From NCBI RefSeq assembly GCF_029227915.1, contig NC_079884.1:29266001-29330000 (forward strand): a DNA stretch of 64,000 bases, read 5' to 3'. Below, in pieces: positions 61,406 through 64,000 of this stretch (its first letter is position 1; each line of letters opens with the position of its first letter). Under the pieces are notes generated by a model. The model had not been told where the DNA came from. It searched no databases and saw nothing but the letters and a program-made list of their open reading frames with translations. This DNA is from Hydractinia symbiolongicarpus (taxonomy: Eukaryota; Cnidaria; Hydrozoa; Anthoathecata; Hydractiniidae). The translations under genes were made by a program, and so were the position numbers.

Positions 61406-63959
61406 TAAGTTGTATCGCTTTTAACAGTGAATCGATTGACTGTTGGACATAATTGAACTAACTTTGGACTGTGACCTTATAAATGTGATAAATGAGCCAG
61501 TTTGACTACAAGAAATAACATTCTTATTAATCTGACATGATTGCTGGAACTCAGCGACTACACTGGGCGCTGGGGTAGCGTTTTATTTAAAAGTTAAGAT
61601 AAATAAGTCTTTTTTTACTGTGGGACCATTCCTAGCCGTTAGTTCGCGCTGAAGAAATAGAGACAGTTTTAAATACTACATTTCACTGATTTTCTAACGG
61701 TGTCAGTCCGTTTGAGTTGCAACGGTTGCGTCACATATTCGTACCAACATGTATTTAACGATAGTTTTCGGATATTACTAGGTTGCATCGCTTTTAACAG
61801 TGAACCGCTTGACTGTGGGACTTATTTGAACTGATTTTGGACTTTGACCTTATAAATGTGATAAATGAGCCAGTTTGACTACAAGAAATAACATTCTTAT
61901 TAATCTGACATGATTGCTGGAACTCAGCGATTACACTGGGGGCTGTGGTAGCGTTTTATTTAAAAATTAAGATAAATAAGTCTTTTTTTACTGTGGGACC
62001 AATCCTAACCGTTAGTTCGCGCTGAAGATGTAGAGACAGTTTAAAATACTACATTTCACTGACTTTCTAACAGTGTCAGTCCGTTTGAGTTACGACGGTT
62101 GCGTCACATATTCGTACCAACATGTATTTAGCGATATTTTTCCGCTATTACTAGGTTGCATCGCTTTTAACAGTGAAACGATTGACTGTGGGACTTAATT
62201 GAACTAACTTTGGACTGTGACCTGATAAATGTAAAAAATGGGACAATTGGTCTCCAAGAAATAACATTCTTCTTAATTTGACATGATTGCCGGACTCAGC
62301 GATTACACTGGGCGCTGTGGTAGCGCTTCATTTAAAAATTTAGATAAAAAAGTCATCTTTACTGTGGGACCAATCCTAGGCGTGATCGCGTGCTGAAGAA
62401 GTAGCGACAGTTTCAAAAACTATATCTCACTGACTTTCTAACGGTGGCAGTCCGTTTGAGTTACAACGGTTGGGTCACATATTCGTACGAACATGTATTT
62501 AGCGATATTTTTCTGATATTACTAGGTTGCATCGTTTTTAACAGTGAAACGATTGACTGTGGGACTTAATTTTACTAACTTTGGACTGGGACCTAATAAA
62601 TTGAAGAAATAGCGACAGTTTCAAAAACTAAATTTCATTGACTTTCTAACGCTATCAAGACGCTTCAGTTACAACGGTTGGGTCAAATATTCATACCAAC
62701 ATGTATTTAGCGATACTTTTATCATATTAATTGGTTGCATCTCTTTTAACAGTGAACCGATTGACTCTTGGACTTAATTGAACTGATTTTGGACTTTCAC
62801 CTTATAAATGTTACAAGTGAGACAATTGGACTCCAAGAAATGACATTCTTCTTAATTTGACATGATTGTGGGAACTCAGCGATTACACTGGACCCCTTGG
62901 TAGCGCTTCATTTAAAGATTTAGATAAGTAAGTCATTTTTACTGTGGGACCAATCCTAGCCGTTAGCGCGCGCTGAAAATATAGGGACAGTTTCAAAAAC
63001 TCAATTTCATTGACTTTCTGGCGGTATGAATCCGTTTGAGTTACAACTGTTGCGTCACATATTCGTTTCAACATGTATTTAGTGATTTTCTTCCGATATT
63101 ACTAAGTTGTATCGCTTTTAACAGTGAATCGATTGACTGTTGGACATTATTGAACTAACTTTGGACTGTGACCTGATAAATGTGATAAATGAGACAATTG
63201 GACTCCAAGGAATAACATTCTTCTAAATTTGAACTGATTGCTGGAATTCAGCGATTACATTAGGCTCTGTGGTAGCGCTTTATTTAAAAATTTAGATAAA
63301 TAAGTCTCTCTTTACTGTGGGACCAATCCTGTCCGTTAGCACGCGCTGAATAAATAGGAACAGTTTCAAAGACTACATTTCATTGAATTTCTGGCTTTAT
63401 GAATCCGTTTGAGTTACAACGATTGTGTCACATATTCGTACCAACATGTATTTAACGATAGTTTTCGGATATTACTAGGTTGCATCGCTTTTAACAGTGA
63501 AACGCTTGACTGTGGGACTTATTTGAACTGATTTTGGACTTTGACCTTATAAATGTGATAAATGAGCCAGTTTGACTACAAGAAATAACATTCTTATTAA
63601 TCTGACATGATTGCTGGAACTCAGCGACTACACTGGACGCTGTGGTAGCGTTTTATTTAAAAATTAAGATAAATAAGTCTTTTTTTACTGTGGGACCAAT
63701 CCTAACCGTTAGTTCGCGCTGAAGAAGTAGAGACAGTTTCAAATACTACATTTCATTGACTTTCTAACAGTGTCAGTCCGTTTGAGTTACGACGGGTGCG
63801 TCACATATTCGTACCAACATGTATTTAGCGATATTTTTCCGCTATTACTAGGTTGCATCGCTTTTAACAGTGAAACGATTGACTGTGGGACTTAATTGAA
63901 CTAACTTTGGACTGTGACCTGATAAATGTAAAAAATGGGACAATTGGTCTCCAAGAAAT
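61406..63959. repeat. More diverged monomers at the right end
   Basis: The monomers become less alike here, with private changes such as AACGCTATCAAGACGCTTC (62648 onward), ATACTTTTATCATATTAATTGG, CACTGGACCCCTTGG and TAGGCGTGATCGCGTGCTG. Two stretches still pair: about 61.9-62.3 and 63.6-63.95 kb share AACAGTGTCAGTCC, GTTACGACGG and TTTTTCCGCTATTAC. Increasing divergence could mean proximity to an array edge or a less active part of the array. Confidence 0.6.
62262..62840. repeat. Abnormal 579-bp double monomer with deletion
   Basis: Landmark spacing is 579 bp, that is two monomers minus about 167 bp. The first monomer ends at GGGACCTAATAAA and joins TTGAAGAAATAGCGACAG of the next, removing the region from TAACATTCTT to GCGCGC. 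I see this junction only once in the window. Confidence 0.75.
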
Positions 63960-64000
63960 AAAATTCTTCTTAATTTGACATGATTGCCGGACTCAGCGAT
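63960..64000. repeat. Satellite monomer cut by the window's right edge
   Basis: The last 41 bases are the start of another monomer (TTGACATGATTGCCGG, ACTCAGCGAT), so the array continues to the right. Confidence 0.9.

Larger units (their letters stand above)
1..64000. repeat. 373-bp satellite DNA array, whole window
   Basis: The whole window consists of tandem copies of one monomer. Using TAACATTCTT as an arbitrary monomer start, copies begin at 371, 744, 1116, 1489, 1862, 2235, 2608, 2981 and 3353, so the spacing is 372-373 bp, and this period continues to the end. All copies have the same orientation, and no unrelated sequence interrupts them. Fixed landmarks in every normal monomer, in order, are TTGACATGATTGCTGG, CTGTGGTAGCG, ACTGTGGGACCAATCC, GAAATAGAGACAGTTTC, GTTACAACGGTT, ATTCGTACCAACATGT, TTTTAACAGTGAAACG, GACTGTGGGA and CTTATAAATGTGATAAAT. 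Stop codons recur in every frame within each monomer, so the array is non-coding. The length and arrangement are those of centromeric or pericentromeric satellites; that location is inferred. I do not recognise the family or species. Confidence 0.97.

Noticed and set aside
62883-63074. A 63-codon open frame on the - strand
   Set aside because: It lies within a diverged monomer near the right end. The same frame is closed in other copies, so it is a chance opening.
1-64000. CRISPR-like array because of regular repeats
   Set aside because: The repeating unit is the whole 373-bp monomer with no unique spacers; CRISPR repeats are short and separated by unrelated spacers of similar short length.
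1-64000. Identification as a known insect satellite (for example the ~360-bp families of beetles or Drosophila)
   Set aside because: The monomer length is similar, but I cannot match the sequence to any remembered consensus, so naming a species would be a guess.

Overview
The window is one uninterrupted tandem array of a satellite DNA with a monomer of about 373 bp, arranged head to tail in one orientation from base 1 to base 64000 (roughly 170 monomers). I see no gene, RNA gene, transposon, CRISPR array or non-satellite spacer. Long arrays of monomers this size are typical of centromeric or pericentromeric heterochromatin in eukaryotes, and a 64-kb unbroken stretch suggests a long-read assembly. 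I do not recognise the monomer and cannot name the species. One hand-counted monomer (371-743) is 37.5% G+C and has 13 CpG against about 13 expected. The lack of CpG depletion fits a genome with little germline CpG methylation (many insects and other invertebrates) or a recently homogenised array, but it is not proof.

Monomers fall into at least three related subtypes. A has a GAATTC site near its start, ATTAGGCTC, CACGCGCTGAATAAATAG and TAGCGGTATAAATC. B has GAACTCAGCGATTACA, GCTCGCGCTGAAGAAATAG and AACGGTGTCAATCCGTT. C has GCCGAAACTC, GTAGCGATTCATTT, a 2-bp shorter GCGCGCTG block and often AACGGTGTCAGTCCGTT. The subtypes are mosaics: the left and right parts of the monomer carry separate variants, and A-B or C-B neighbours recur in order.

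Layout. 1-17.0 kb: A/B/C monomers with a near-identical 4,694-bp higher-order unit present twice (about 4.07-8.77 and 8.77-13.46 kb) and a partial third copy (about 14.58-16.98 kb). 17.0-22.8 kb: a 1,118-bp trimer duplication, then a 744-bp dimer tract. 22.8-35.3 kb: higher-order repeats with register shifts of 2,242, 2,608, 3,354 and 1,490 bp (6, 7, 9 and 4 monomers). 35.3-46.2 kb: mainly C/B monomers with one- and two-monomer duplications. 46.2-53.6 kb: a duplicated block of 4,087 and 3,343 bp, differing by one 744-bp dimer. 53.6-62 kb: further shuffled copies, including a 2,121-bp duplication. 62-64 kb: more diverged monomers.

Four classes of abnormal-length monomer (224, 477, 260 and 579 bp) mark old recombination junctions. 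Three of them recur inside amplified blocks, so they can be used to trace the unequal exchanges that built the array. The array most likely acts as structural heterochromatin or a centromere substrate. The only functional candidates are a strongly conserved 25-bp block and a subtype-specific short dyad.
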